This document shows positions 1 through 12,372 of a DNA stretch of 64,000 nt, in pieces (the stretch's first letter is position 1; every line of letters begins with the position of its first letter). Below the pieces are notes generated by a model. It did not search any database and was not told where the DNA came from. It saw only the letters and a program-made list of their open reading frames with translations. The position numbers and the translations under genes are program-made. Origin of the DNA: Arthrobotrys musiformis (lineage: Eukaryota; Ascomycota; Orbiliomycetes; Orbiliales; Orbiliaceae); the NCBI GenBank assembly GCA_036971715.1, contig JAVHJL010000005.1, positions 1,426,001 through 1,490,000 on the forward strand. Reading direction: 5' to 3'.

Positions 1-3000
1 CAAATCCTGACTATTCTTGCTCATGCCTCGATTGTGCAGAAGCATGTCCGAAGCTTCCTGATCTCGAAGACGAGAAGGCTTGCCGCGTTGGGATCATTCC
101 ATGTTTATCATTCTCAGTCATCGTCATATATGCAGTCTTCCTTACAGCGATCTTGCTCTGCTATGGGTATTTCTTTACTAAGAGTTATACCCACCGGTAC
201 CAGCGGCTCAGATTGCTTCATGATGACGGGCCATCTGATGACGAAGATGAGGGTGACATCTTGGCACCTGCCGGATTTTCAGATCACCCTGCCTCTGAGT
301 ATCCATTGAATGTGCGCTTGGATAAAACCTTCCAGAAGCTTGGAAGGGGCTGCGCGAATTACCCCGGACTTACGATCGGTACCTCTATCATCGTCATTGT
401 GCTCATGTCCTTAGGATGGTTGAACTTCCAGGTCGAAACCAACCCTGTTAAACTGTGGGTTTCTCCCACCTCGGAGACAGCCTTGCAAAAGGATTTCTTC
501 GACTCGAACTTCGGACCTTTCTGGAGAATTGAACAGGCGTTTTTGGTCAACGACGTCTCTGGAGAACCGAAGCCGGTTCTGTCGTATGAAACACTCCGAT
601 GGTGGTTTAATGTCGAGTCGACCGTTAAAAGGATGAAGAGCATGGAGGACGGAGTCACGCTTCCAGACATTTGTTTCAACCCGACTGGGGCCGGATGTGC
701 AATTCAATCCATTAGTGGTTGGTTCGACGACAGGCCTGACCTCTTCAGCCCTGGCGATTGGGATCTACGTATCAAAGACTGTGCCGCAAACCCGTCTTCC
801 TGCTTGCCAACAATGGGGCAGCCATTAGATCCCGAGGTTGTGCTTGGAGGCTATACCGGTACAGATCAAGTTCTTGACGTGCCGGCCATCATGGTATCCT
901 GGGTTGTGAACAACCATCCCGAAGGCTCTAAAGAAGTGAAGAGAGCTATGGACTGGGAAGAGTCGCTCAAGAGATATCTCCTCGACGTCCAAGCTGAGGC
1001 TCGCGACCGTGGTTTGAGGCTGAGCTTCAACACCGAGATTAGTTTGGAGCAAGAATTGAACAATAGCGCCAACACGGATGCGAAAATTGTGGTTATCAGC
1101 TACATTTTCATGTTCATCTATGCATCCTTCGCCCTTGGCTCTAGCGGATTTTCGCTTCCAAAGTTGATCGGGAACCCATCAAGTGCATTCGTGGACAGCA
1201 AGTTTACACTTGGTGTTGCGGGTATCGTTATTGTCTTGATGTCGGTGTCGGCTTCGGTGGGTCTGTTCTCGGCTTTGGGGGTCAAGGTCACGTTGATTAT
1301 CGCCGAGGTTATCCCATTCTTGGTTCTCGCTATCGGTGTCGACAATATTTTCTTGATTACCCACGAGTTTGAGCGTGCCAATATCTCTTACCCGAATAAT
1401 CCTGTCGAAGACAGAATCTCTAAGGCTTTGGGCAGAATGGGGCCATCCATCCTCTTGTCGGCGTTTACAGAAACTTGCGCGTTCGCTTTGGGAGCTGTTG
1501 TTGCTATGCCCGCGGTCCGAAACTTTGCTATCTATGCCGCCGGGGCAGTCGTTATCAATGCGATCCTCCAGGTCACGATGTTTGTCTCTGTCCTCGCCAT
1601 AAACCAAAAAAGGCAAGAGAACAACCGGTTCGACTGCTTCCCTTGCGTCGTGGCCCCTGGTGGACCAATCCGACCGAATCCCGGAGAGGAGGAGAGCTAC
1701 CTGCAAAAGTTCATCAGAAAGACATATGTTCCGAAGCTGCTTAACAAGTACGTTAAGGTTACGGTCATTGTGATCTTTTTGGGCCTCTTCGCGGCAGGTA
1801 TCGGTCTTATGCCGGAGATTGAACTAGGTCTGGATCAAAGGAACGCCTTGCCCGGTGGAAGCTATACCATTGATTACTTCAACGATTTGTATGACTACTT
1901 CGGATCGGGGCCACCTGTATTCTTCGTCACCAAGGACTACAATATTACCCACCGCGCAGAGCAAAAAGGAGTTTGCGGTCGGTTTACCACTTGCAATGAG
2001 TTCTCCCTAGGTAACATCATAGAGCAGGAGAGGAAGAGGCCAGAAGTCAGCTATATCACTAAACCAGCTGCGAACTGGCTGGATGATTATTTCCAATGGC
2101 TAGACCCCCGACAAGAGGGCTGCTGTGGTATCAAAAAGGACACTGGCTTTGCCTGCGACCCCTCAGACTTCGGCTGTGATGTTTGTTTCGCAGATCGGAC
2201 ACCGGCCTGGAACCAGGCCCTCTACGGAATGCCCGAAGGCGGAGAGTTCTTGAAGTACCTGGAGCTCTGGCTCGATGCCCCGGTCGGAGAAAACTGTGTC
2301 TACGGTGGCGCTGCCGCTTATAAACACGCAGTCAATCCAGATTATGAAGCAAAGACGATCAAGGCAAGCCATTTCAGAACACTTCATACGAAGTTGGCAA
2401 GCCAGAAGGATTTCATTGAATCATTTGCGGCTGCTAGAAGGATCGCTGCGACCATCAGTGAGAAACTTGGGACCGAGGTCTTCCCTTATTCGTCCTTCTA
2501 TATCTTCTTCGACCAGTATACCACCATTATCGGGCTCACTGGGAAACTTATTGCTGGAGCGGTGTTGTCAACTTTCATAATTTCAAGCATCCTTCTTGGA
2601 AGCTTCCTCACCGGCTTAGCAGTTTCGATTACGGTTACTATGATTGTGGTTGATGTTATTGGTGTTATGGCGCTCTGGGGTGTTAGTTTGAACGCCGTGA
2701 CATTGGTCAATCTTGTCATTTGTGTTGGTATTGGTGTCGAGTTCTGCGCACATATTGCGAGAGCCTTTATGTTCCCGAGCCGAAGCCTATTGGAGAAAGC
2801 GAAGAAGCTTACCGGAAGGGATTGTAGAGTGTGGGTTGCTATGGTTAATGTTGGCGGAAGCGTAAGTTTAAACCTTAACCTTTCTTGTTTAATGTCAACA
2901 AAGCTAATATGGCGCTGTAGGTTTTCTCCGGAATCACTATTACGAAATTCCTAGGTGTTTCCGTCCTTGCTTTCACCAAGAGCAAGATTTTTGAAATCTA

Positions 3001-3202
3001 TTACTTTAGGATATGGTTGGCTTTGGTAATCTTGGCTGCTTCGCACGCCCTCATTTTCTTGCCCGTTCTCCTATCTTTGATTGGAGGCGGTGGGTATCTC
3101 GATTCGGATGAGGACCTAGGGCTAGAAGCAGACCTTGCCAGCCGCCAATACGCAGGAAATTATGGACGTCCTAACTTTGAGGATTATAGCGATGATGAAT
3201 GA
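1..3202 (+). CDS. ncr1: NPC1/Ncr1 Niemann-Pick C1-type sterol transporter, 5'-truncated by window edge
   Basis: Visible exons are 3-2861 (first complete codon at 3) and 2921-3202, joined over a 59-nt intron (GTAAGT..TAG) in phase 0; the start lies upstream of the window. About 1046 residues are visible. The first residues carry a Cys-rich segment (CSCLDCAEACPKLP), the end of the luminal N-terminal sterol-binding domain, followed by TM1. A sterol-sensing domain lies around nt 1090-1620, luminal Cys-rich loops around nt 1850-2350, and a second block of membrane helices at nt 2530-3090 spanning the intron. The family moves sterol from the lumen to the limiting membrane of the vacuole/late endosome and belongs to the Patched/RND superfamily. 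The C-terminal tail is acidic (EDYSDDE). The last exon restores a hydrophobic helix and a plausible tail, which supports the splice. Family identification is firm; function is inferred from the family. Confidence 0.95.
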
Positions 3203-3607
3203 CTTGTGCGAGCGTTGACAGGAGAATGCGACTCCGAAAGGTGCGGGTGAACGCGCGGTGGTGTTTGGAGATGTTTCATATGCATGCCTAGGGCGTTGGA
3301 GAGATTGTATCATTATTGTTGTTCCCCATTCATCATTTCGACTGCTGCCTAAGATATCCCCTTTGTACTTTCTTTCTTGTTTTGCGTTTTGATGGACTAC
3401 TTTCTTTGCATGTATGGCCTGGGAGGATACACTAGCTAGATGGGATGATGACGTACTACTGAGTAATATAATATTCTTCCACTCTAATAATATAACAGGA
3501 AATGATGCGCCGTGAAAAAAAACATGAGAGGAAGACAGAAGTAAAGGTCGTTAGTATGCTAAATCCATGTAACTGCTCATTAAGTGTGGGTCTAATATAA
3601 TACATAT

Positions 3608-3639
3608 CACACTACCCCTTGCAGCGGAAGGGTAGTGTG
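3608..3639. other. Inverted repeat between two convergent genes
   Basis: A perfect 10-bp inverted repeat (CACACTACCC at 3608-3617, GGGTAGTGTG at 3630-3639) with a 12-nt loop lies in the 514-bp gap between the stop codons of the NPC1-type gene (3202) and the OST-alpha-type gene (3717). Allowing one bulged C, the stem extends inward through TT/AA. It would form a hairpin in the 3' region of transcripts from either strand. The rest of the 3203-3716 gap is AT-rich and shows no gene. Confidence 0.6.
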
Positions 3640-3716
3640 AATTCTAAATCTATGTTTAGAGAGAAACCTTGGAAAGGTTCCGTGATTTAATCAATTGGTT
3701 GGTGAGAGGTATCTCT

Positions 3717-5323
3717 TTACACCAGGCGTCTACCCGTCATAGATCCACTCCTTGTATGGCTGGGGAGGATTTCCTCCTTATCATCTAATGTGGGAGATGC
3801 TGGGGATTCGATCCCACCGCTACCGCTTTCGTCGCGGTCATCACCACCGTAGATGCTATCCTTCGGTCTGGTCTTGACGCCAACGAATAGCCAGCGGATA
3901 CCACGGGCAGTAGCTTTGCAGAAGTCCTAGTAAGGGGGGGAACGTTAGCATGAATGCATACAGACTAGCAAGTTGAAGGTTTGACTTACCCAAGGGTTGA
4001 AAGCATCAACCCACGCCCTCCATCCCCACCTGCCGCCCTTCCGTGTGACTTCCATATCCTTAACCGCAATCCCCATCCTCTTGTATCGTTCCGCCAGCCC
4101 TTCCTCCGTATAATCCCTCCACGGGTAGGAGAACAAATGCAAAATCGCAAAGCCGAACATCTCAACCGAGATCAAAACGGCATTAATCCCCGTACCCAAA
4201 TCCCCCTCCGACACATACTCGCCGGGTTTCATAACATGGAACCCCATCAGAACGCTGATAATGATCATTTGCCAAAAGATGAAGAACACGACGAGTTTGA
4301 TGCTCATGAACTTCAGGAACGGTCGGTAAGGGTCCAACTCCTCCTTCAACGCCGTGTAGAAGGCCACCAGGACGTACAGGGCGATAGAGATCATGATGAT
4401 GATTATAATCGTAACCCAGAAATGGGCAAACACCGGCGACCACGACTCCTCGCAGTATAATCCGTACCATTGCGTCGCCAGGGCTACGAAGGTACTAACG
4501 ACCCTGATGGCGCAGTATTGAAAGGTTCCGATCCAGATGATATTGAACCACGTGAGACCGTTACGAGGGGTACGGAATGGGATGCCGATTTTTAAGCACC
4601 AGTCTGCGGGCCAAGGCCATGGCTTCGGTTCCCACCTTTTGAAGAATTTCTTTTGTTCGTGGAGCGTCGGGGCGATGAGGTAGGTCATTAGGAAGAAGAA
4701 GGAGGCTAGGGCGAAGGCTTCGTAGCAGTCTCGGATTACTTCGAAGTATATGGCCCACCAGTAGTAGGCGTAGCTGAATGTTGTGATTACTGAGTAGACT
4801 GGGAGCATGAGAACAATTCGGATGACACTGTGTGAGGAGCAGTTTGTTAGGAGGGGGGTATTCTTTGTACAATTGTGTATATAGATATATCACTTCATAA
4901 GAGCGAGGACTTACTGTCGTTGCTCATCAGGGCGAGTATAATTCAGTGCATGTCGCTGCATAAGATACAGTGTTATGCCTGTGGTAAATACGGCGAAGAT
5001 CTACTCTCGACATTAGGACTCGGTCTAGTGAATCTTAGGAGTCCTGCACGAGAGCCTCCAAAGGGAAGAAGGGACAGAAAAAGCACATACAGCACATATT
5101 ATGAACCCGATCTGTGAAACCGTGAGGCCAAAACCCGGCAATGGAATCGTCGAGTCTATTTCATCGACATGCTTCTATTAGCTTCAAAGATTGCAGGTGG
5201 CTGCAGCAGCAGCAGCATCGACCGGATCGAAACGGTGTTGCTTTTGTTGGATATTTTGGTGGTGGTGTGGGTGTGTGTATACTTACAGACGTGCCCATCT
5301 GTCGAGTTGCAAAAAGCAGGCAT
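3717..5323 (-). CDS. OST-alpha/TMEM184 (DUF300) family seven-helix membrane protein
   Basis: Exons on the minus strand: 5323-5287, 5155-5091, 5000-4915, 4827-3990, 3926-3717 (411 aa). All junctions keep frame, and branch-like CTAAT/CTAAC sites precede several acceptors. The short N-terminus (MPAFCNSTDGHV) leads into helix 1 (LTVSQIGFIICA). Then comes the family signature: a loop ending in RHALNYTRPDEQRHVIRI, followed by MLPVYS and DCYEAFALASFF, which match the TMEM184/SLC51A pattern. Roughly seven hydrophobic helices are present, and a soluble C-terminal tail follows an IRWLF segment. The family includes bile-acid/steroid transporter subunits and uncharacterised fungal vacuolar or plasma-membrane proteins; the substrate here is unknown. 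The two 5' exons are small (37 and 65 nt), so the start is the least certain part; it is chosen because it gives in-frame donors and acceptors with good consensus. Confidence 0.88.
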
Positions 5324-7542
5324 GGCTTTTTCCTTTTGAGAAAAAAGAGACTTCGAATGGGAAGCTAAAGATGAAAGAAGGGTATTCCAAGAATTATATT
5401 TATTTTGTTCAACAAGCCGGCATAACGCTTCCGCCCCCCTTGGGTTGGGTTCGGTTTTCCTTTTTCTTCCTTCCTTTCCTGCCTTCTCGCTCGCGCGCGA
5501 CTAGTCCAGCTGCTTGTCGATGTTCAGGAATGCAGAGTCTTTTTAAGAATTTGAGAGTATTAATACAGTGACGTGAGAAGAGCACGTATGCGCTGGCCCC
5601 TCATAGACGTCTTTCGAGAAGTTGATTATCGTTCGAGTTTTTGAGCTGGTTGATCGGAGGGAGGGTGGTTTTTGTTAATTTTAAATTATCGATATGGAAC
5701 CGAACGGGAATTGGTAGGCGACAATGGGATATTCGTTGCGTGTAGAGGCCACCGAACCACGATAGTTGCAAAAATACGTCGAAGAATTTGGTAGATTTTA
5801 AAGATTCGAAGGGAAGGAATAAAGTTGGGATCCTAGTCCTAATTATAATAATTGCTTGCGAACAAAAAGCCCTTTTCTCTTTCTTGAGGTCAACGTTTCA
5901 TGACCGGATCTACGAGCCCCCATTGTGATTGTGATTGTGTAATGAAAGGCTAAGCCTGGTTTAGGAGATTTTGGAGATGTTGCATGAGAGGTTCCAGGGT
6001 TCCGTGGCCGTTTCAACCAATCATCCTTGGCCAAAGCTTTTTCCAGACACATTTTTAGGCAAAGAATTGGCCAAATAAAGCAGCGATTCCAGGGTTCGGG
6101 TCGGTTCTTCACAGATGCCTTTTCCCCTCCAGCTCTTCCAATTGCGGCCGCATCCGTAGAATGCGAATGTTACGGAATATGGCTGACATGGCTTACATAG
6201 TACAGAGTAGTACCACGCCGCTGATCGGGCCTCAATCTTATGCGCTTCTATACTCAATGATACGTTCTGTGTAGCGGTGTCGACAGCATGATTCATTGAC
6301 ATAGTGTTGAGAATTCTGTTGTATGTAACCCTACGCCGTCATTTAGCATTCTCCCCTTAATGATGACCCGACTCTACTATGTGTGTATACGGGGTGCGGC
6401 GTATTGAAACGGCCTAACGCAGCATATCTATCGGTGGTATCGGTCGGCTTGGGTACCGTTATCCAATCGGTAAGCCTGTTATGACGCGTGGACTTGGACG
6501 TATGCACAAGTTTAATGATTAAAATGAATTAAAATGCCACACTGGTGGATCCGTCGAAAGCGGTTCGCTCTGGAGGATTCTCTGGAATACCACACAACCG
6601 TGACCCCCTGAAGGACTTCGCCGCACCCCACGGACGGTTTTGCGTCCCGTAGGGCGAGATTAAACATCGGGGTTTTATAAAATTACCACCTTTGACGCCG
6701 ATATTTAAAAAAGAACATTTTCCGAGTGCCAATCCGATAAGTCCGTTCGAGACTTTAATTCTTGCGTTTGCACGACAGGATTGGGTTTTTTCCCCTGTGA
6801 GATCTAGTTCATAAATGACGTTCGAATGCGCTCGGCAGCACAGCCGGATGTTTCGATTCCCGAATCAATCGAATTTCGGGCGGCGGAAGCTGCGCCCCAA
6901 ACAATGTATGTGCTGCACATACGGGGTAGGAGGTGGTATATGGACCGGGGAGTATAATTTCCAGACTCGAGCTACCGGTTTGGAAATCTTCCCGAGGACC
7001 TTGCCATTCAGACTGACATGCTGATGCATGGTGTGTGTGTGCGGACTCGGTGTGCGTTTGTTTGTATGAATTTAACTTCGGTACAACTTAAAAAGGGCAG
7101 CGACACCCAGTCCTCTTTCGATCTTGGCCCGCATCGAACGACACGGTGATAAGTTACTGTCGAAAAGTAAATTCTCCGTAGATTCTGCGACTCTTCCCGT
7201 CCTCGAACTCTCCGCAGGCCGGACATTTAAACATATTTCGTGCGTTGAGAATGCTCTGATCCGTCTTTTGAGAGTGAAAACACGGCCCGGCCGAACAGCC
7301 AGGGCTCTTGTGACAAGCCAATTGCGAAAAGATGCCTCGGTAGAATTCGCTTAAGCACTGAACGCGGCAGTTGACAGCTTCGCCAGTCGACGCGGGAATC
7401 GAGTCCGAGGACACTATTTAAGAATACGGCGTTCTCCAGCTTTTTACCCCGGATAAACTACCAGGTACCCCGTACGTTAATCGACATAGAGTATATTCGC
7501 GTCTTTTTGAGTCGGATTTTCCCATATTTTACGTAGCCCAAG
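5324..7542. other. Intergenic stretch, no supportable gene
   Basis: Divergent upstream region shared by the TMEM184-type gene (minus) and the dienoyl-CoA isomerase gene (plus). Open frames here are short and lack recognisable protein character or consistent splice sites. Nothing else was seen apart from AT-rich patches. Confidence 0.6.
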
Positions 7543-8693
7543 ATGCCCCAAACATATAGCTATGAGCACTACACAGTGACATTCCCAAAAGATGGGGTTG
7601 CGGTGATGGAGATCAATAGGCCGGCGGCTTTGAACGCCTTTACGTCCGAGTAAGTGATGGTTTTTCCCAAGCCGATGCACGATATAAAATTCCACATTTA
7701 TACAAAATACACTGCCGTAAACCGAGCCGCATATAGTTTACTATGGCCCTAGATTCTAATTCCTTCTGCCGAATTCTAGCATGATAATAACCATGGGCAA
7801 GGTCTTTGACCAGTTGGCCACCGACTCGGATTGCCGTGTGATCGTTCTCACCGGCGCTGGAGATAAAGCCTTCACCGCTGGGCTGGATATTAAGCAGAAT
7901 GATCTCGGCAGCGGTTCCGATTCGGTTGACCCGGCGCGCAAAATGATCACCCAGCTGCGGCCAATGCTCCTCGCGTTCCAGAACGCTGTTACTCGAGCTG
8001 AAAAATGCCTTAAACGTACGTTCGCACAGAATTTGTCGTCTGCCACAATTGGTCTAATTATATGTCTTGGCAATAGCAATCATCAGCGTTCTCCATGGCT
8101 ACTCGTTTGGAATGGCCATTGACATTTCAACTGCGACCGATATCAGAGTCTGCACGGCTGATGTTAAGTTGTCAGTCAAGGAGGTCGATATCGGATTGGC
8201 CGCCGACGTGGGATCCCTCTCACGATTAGTAAAGGTTGTTGGATCCATGTCCTGGGTCAAGGACATCTGCTACTCTGCTCGAGTATTTGGAGCAGAAGAG
8301 GCCCTTAAGAACGGTCTCGTTAGCGCCGTCTTCAAAGACAAGAAGGAGGCTTTGGAAGGAGCTTTGAAGATGGCTGAGTTGATTGCGTCTAAGAGTCGTA
8401 AGTTTTCTGCAACTCAGTACGTTTCAGGGTATTTCGGAGTTTATACTAAAGTTGCTTTCTAGCCGTCGCCGTCCAATCTTCGAAAGAAATTCTAAATTAC
8501 TCCGTAGACCACTCGGTTGAAGATGGTAAGCGCTCAATCATATAAATCCTAAGAAATATCTAGTTGCTAACGGAACTCGACAGGTTTGAGGTACACTGCC
8601 GCCTGGAACCCAGGTGCCCTGCAAACAATAGATATTCCAGCTGCCATAAAGGGAAGCTTGACAAGGACAAAGCCACGATTCGAGAAACTCTGA
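7543..8693 (+). CDS. Delta(3,5)-delta(2,4)-dienoyl-CoA isomerase (ECH1-type, crotonase superfamily)
   Basis: Exons 7543-7649, 7780-8015, 8077-8397, 8463-8525, 8584-8693 (278 aa); the lengths sum to 837 nt and every phase closes. The start MPQTYSYEHYTV reads straight into the crotonase N-terminal strand (VAVMEINRPAALNAF). The oxyanion-hole segments are TAGLDIKQ and LHGYSFGMAIDI. The segment TDIRVCTADVKLSVKEVDIG followed by LAADVGSLSRL carries the Asp, Glu and Asp that distinguish ECH1-type isomerases from hydratases. The enzyme shifts double bonds of 3,5-dienoyl-CoA during beta-oxidation of unsaturated fatty acids, normally in peroxisomes and/or mitochondria. The C-terminus is FEKL, which is not a standard PTS1 (SKL-like), so peroxisomal targeting is open. 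Its 3' end lies only 107 bp from the convergent kelch gene. Confidence 0.93.
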
Positions 8694-8800
8694 GTACATT
8701 GTTTTGTGTATATAAGATATTTCTCACTAATTGTATAATACAAGTTATGACCACCCATGCATTTGAAACCACAAACCGTATTCGCGACGCCGCAGAGATT

Positions 8801-11176
8801 CTACGCCTCTGGCTCGACCGTAATCTCCTGTATTCTTCTCTTGTGACGCGGCTCTAACTCAGCTAATACAATATCGCTTCCTGTCAAATTCGTGTCCATC
8901 CGAGATATTGGAAGTATCTCGTCACTGCTCATAGAGCCGGCGGGAAGTTCCGCTAGTCCCTGAAATACATGCCTTGAATCCCTTTGGTACTCCCATGGAG
9001 GGGAATATGGTGAATCCTTAATCGTTGAGTCCCTATCTATCATAGTACCTACGCCCATCGTAGAATGTGTGTTAGTATGATACACATTAACCAGTTTCGA
9101 AATTTCAATACGCCTTGGCAACGACTTGCTCACCAGTAGTATCAAGCATGCTCAATTCATCCCTTCTTCTTTCCATTGGCCTTCTTGGAATACTTGGCAT
9201 CGAACTTGACGGCGCTCTTCTTAGGCTTGACCAAAACCGTCTCGTACTTTCAAAGGAAGGCGGAGAAGGAGGTGGATCTGCGATACCATCTGCAGGTGGT
9301 TGGGTGTTCGGGTCGACGCTTGCGAATACTTCGTTATGAAAGTTTTCATGCCCTTTATCTCTGCTTTTCGAGTCTTTTATTCTCTTCCTTGAAAACAATA
9401 TTGCGGCCAATAGAAGGCCGACGAATGCAATGCCTCCTATGGTACCTCCAGCTATAATTCCGTCGCGGTTTGACCTGTAAGTCGAAATTTCTGCTGTAGG
9501 GGGTTCTAGCGTAGGAAGTCCCCCCGGAGTTACAGTAGGGGCTCCGAGATTGTAGAACGGCGAGTTAGTATCCGTTGGGGCGATGAAAGGCTTATTTCCC
9601 CAAGGCGATTTTCCTGTAGAGTCGCCGCCTATCAAAGCGAATACCTCATAAGGTAGCAGGTAACCCGCCGGGAACGTTGAATAAGTCGACTGCCATTTTA
9701 ACGTGGAGACGTTAAAAACTTTTATTGGATCGGAATCGCAAGATTGTGAGAAATCTCTACCGCCGAGGACTAGCATATTCGTACCTATGAGATGACAGGT
9801 GTGGTCTTGGAGACCATGTGGCTGAAGTGTATCCGGCTTGTCGACGAATACCCATTGGAACGCCGGGATTGATAAAATCCACATCTGTTGGCTTTGAGTA
9901 AACCTGCCGGCTTTTAGTAGGCAAGAACCGTTAGCTCAATATTGACAGTCGTGACGCTACACATTTAAATACCAACCGTTATTATCATAGGTAATTCCAC
10001 CGAACGTATATATGTTCACAGAGCTACCATCTGATGCGTACGCAGCTACTGCACACATCCCACGAGCATTGGGGGGCGTATCCCCCGCTACGGGCTGCTC
10101 AAACCATTCCTGTCGTTCAATGTCGTAAATATACACATTTCCTAACGATAGCCCAACACCGCGCCTCCCGCCGCCGCCATAGCTGATGAGATAGTCTCTT
10201 CCTCCGAGTTTAATGGGCACTAGGACGCCTTGACGGTATCCTGAAGAAATTGGATCGCCGTATACCCGAATTGTTGAATTGTCGCCATCGAATTTTCCAG
10301 AGGTCATATTGAAAGTCCGCATGCTACGAGCGTAACAATTAGTTTGATGCTATCAAAGGATTTCATATGGACAAAAATTCCATACCCAGCCAGAAGTTTA
10401 AACTCTGCCGGTTCGGGGTATCCTGGCGTAGTATGGGCATCCTGTTGCCCGCCTCGGTAGTAACCTATATCGTCTACGAATGCCGAAGCGCCGGAAGAAG
10501 CTCTTGAGACTGTATCACCGTTTGTAGTAAGAGCGGACCAGGAATCCTGGATAAGATCATAACCCCATATCGCCTGTGGTAGCGTATCTACATCGCCGCT
10601 GGTGTTTAGAAATGCGCCACCATATAACAGAATCCTACTTCGTATTTTATCGAGCCAGAGGGTTGCGTTTACTGCCGGAAAGACCCTTTCATTAGTTGAG
10701 GCCTCGATACTATATTCAATTGTTGAATAGATTTTGACTCGAAAATGGTGCCCTACCTACGTCCGGTGGCCCCCCCCTCAAAGGAACAGGAATAGACTCT
10801 AGCTTAGGTTGGTCTGTGTCGAAGTTTCTGCTCAAATCGAGAGATAGGAACTGTGGCCAGTTCTCCGTAGAGCTTATTGAAGTATTGGAATTTTCTGAGC
10901 GATTCTTGTCTTCTCGCAGATCTATAGCAAGTTCACCTTCGCCGCCGTATATGTATATCTTGTCATCGTATTGCACGCCTTGGAGGTAAGCGTTAGACAC
11001 ATGCGTAAAGCTCTGAGAGAGAGATTTGAAGTACGGATTAACCTACTCGCGTGGGACCAGAATTTACAAGCTGCAACCTCTACTGAAGGAGCCTGTCGTC
11101 GGTGATACAACCTTCCGACTGAAAATGAAGACACATTACTAATGCATATCGCTAGAAGAATGAGTAATGACTTCAT
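8801..11176 (-). CDS. Secreted/type I transmembrane kelch-repeat protein
   Basis: Exons on minus: 11176-11047, 10978-10761, 10702-10386, 10323-9973, 9903-9134, 9048-8801 (677 aa, total 2034 nt). Each intron is 58-85 nt with a good branch site (e.g. TCTAAC, ATACTAAC). It begins with a signal peptide (MKSLLILLAICISNVSS). Kelch blades follow, recognised by IYIYGGE, ILLYGGA, LISYGGGG, YTFGG and MLVLGG with spaced Trp residues (QEWFEQP, FQWVFVD, LKWQS). After a Pro/Thr-rich linker there is one membrane helix at about residues 487-509 (GIIAGGTIGGIAFVGLLLAA). A basic stop-transfer SRKR and a cytoplasmic tail of about 165 residues, rich in Pro, Ser and acidic residues, end in ELPAGS...LAELEPRHKRR. 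This extracellular propeller plus single helix layout is common among fungal cell-surface kelch proteins; its ligand is unknown. The last intron matters: unspliced, the frame would stop after VVAKAY. Confidence 0.88.
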
Positions 11177-12372
11177 GATGCTGAAACGAAGTCAGGACAT
11201 TCGTAAACTGTGGACTTGGGTAAGTTTGCTATGAATTCAAACCTTACGCTCCGTTCGTGATATTCAAGTCTCGGAGTGGCATTGGAACTGCATCTGCGGA
11301 GGCTCCAATATATACCGGAAAACCCCAACTACCCTCGTATTTTTTTTTATTTTTATTTTTGAAGGCCTTAAGGAAAGGCTTAAGGACATTCTGACCAAAA
11401 AAGATATCCAACATGTTTGCGCATCATGTGGAACTTCTTTTCCTTTGTTGGTTTCAGAGGCACCGAGTAATTGGCAATCGCATTCAGAGTCAGTCCCAAA
11501 GGGTTTGGATATGCAGGTTGGATTGTCTCGGAGCCGCTCTATCAACCAAGTTGTTTTCAAATTTAGCAATTGATTCTCAGAGCAAACAAGGCTTGCGAGG
11601 CAAAGCCGAGTGTCGGTTCTTATAAACGTTTGAACCCGGCTAGGATGCACTAGTGCCGAGACTGTAGGATGCAGTGATATATAGGTAATTTTATCCAACA
11701 TCTCAACACAATATAGATGCCTGCTGTTGGCAACATTCGACAACAATATACGCAATTACAAGATTGAAATATAGTAACGTCTGTAATAACTCGCATTTTA
11801 AACGTTGGAGAGTACACGGCCAACTCGCATCTGCTGCATATATACTTACCCGAGCCTCGTGCTAGGTAAGGGGGGAAACTCACTAATGGAGAAAATATCT
11901 CGGCTCCCGGGCCAGGCCATGCGCAATTAACTACACGCTCCCGATATAATTTGAGCCAGCATCCCTGTCATCTTGTGAGGACTGTGTAACATGATCGACA
12001 ATAAGGTGAATCTACAAAAAAGCATCACAGTTTCAATTGAAGTAGTAACGACGAGCACACAAAAACCCCCGCCATCATAAAATGCCTTTCCCCCCCCCCC
12101 CCCTATAGGCCTACTTAAGCTTGGCCACTAGTGACCGGCGATGGTACCAATTCCGTGTAATCATTTATTCTAAATTTGGAGAGTTCCGAATTAGCATATG
12201 GTCGAAAAGTTGACACGTGGTCTATGTTATCAAATGCAAGCATATAAAAAAAGCCATTCAATAGTTTAGAAAACTCAAACTTGGGTAGAATTGGTCTCGT
12301 GGTAAGATGAAGAAAACGCCAGTTTTCTTTTTGGAAATCTCAAGAACAAGGGGCGGCTTATAATGAAAAAAC
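11177..12372. other. Intergenic stretch with a 14-nt poly-C run
   Basis: Upstream of the kelch gene and downstream of the DTGA-motif gene. AT-rich, no supportable gene. A run of 14 C lies at 12090-12103. Confidence 0.6.
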
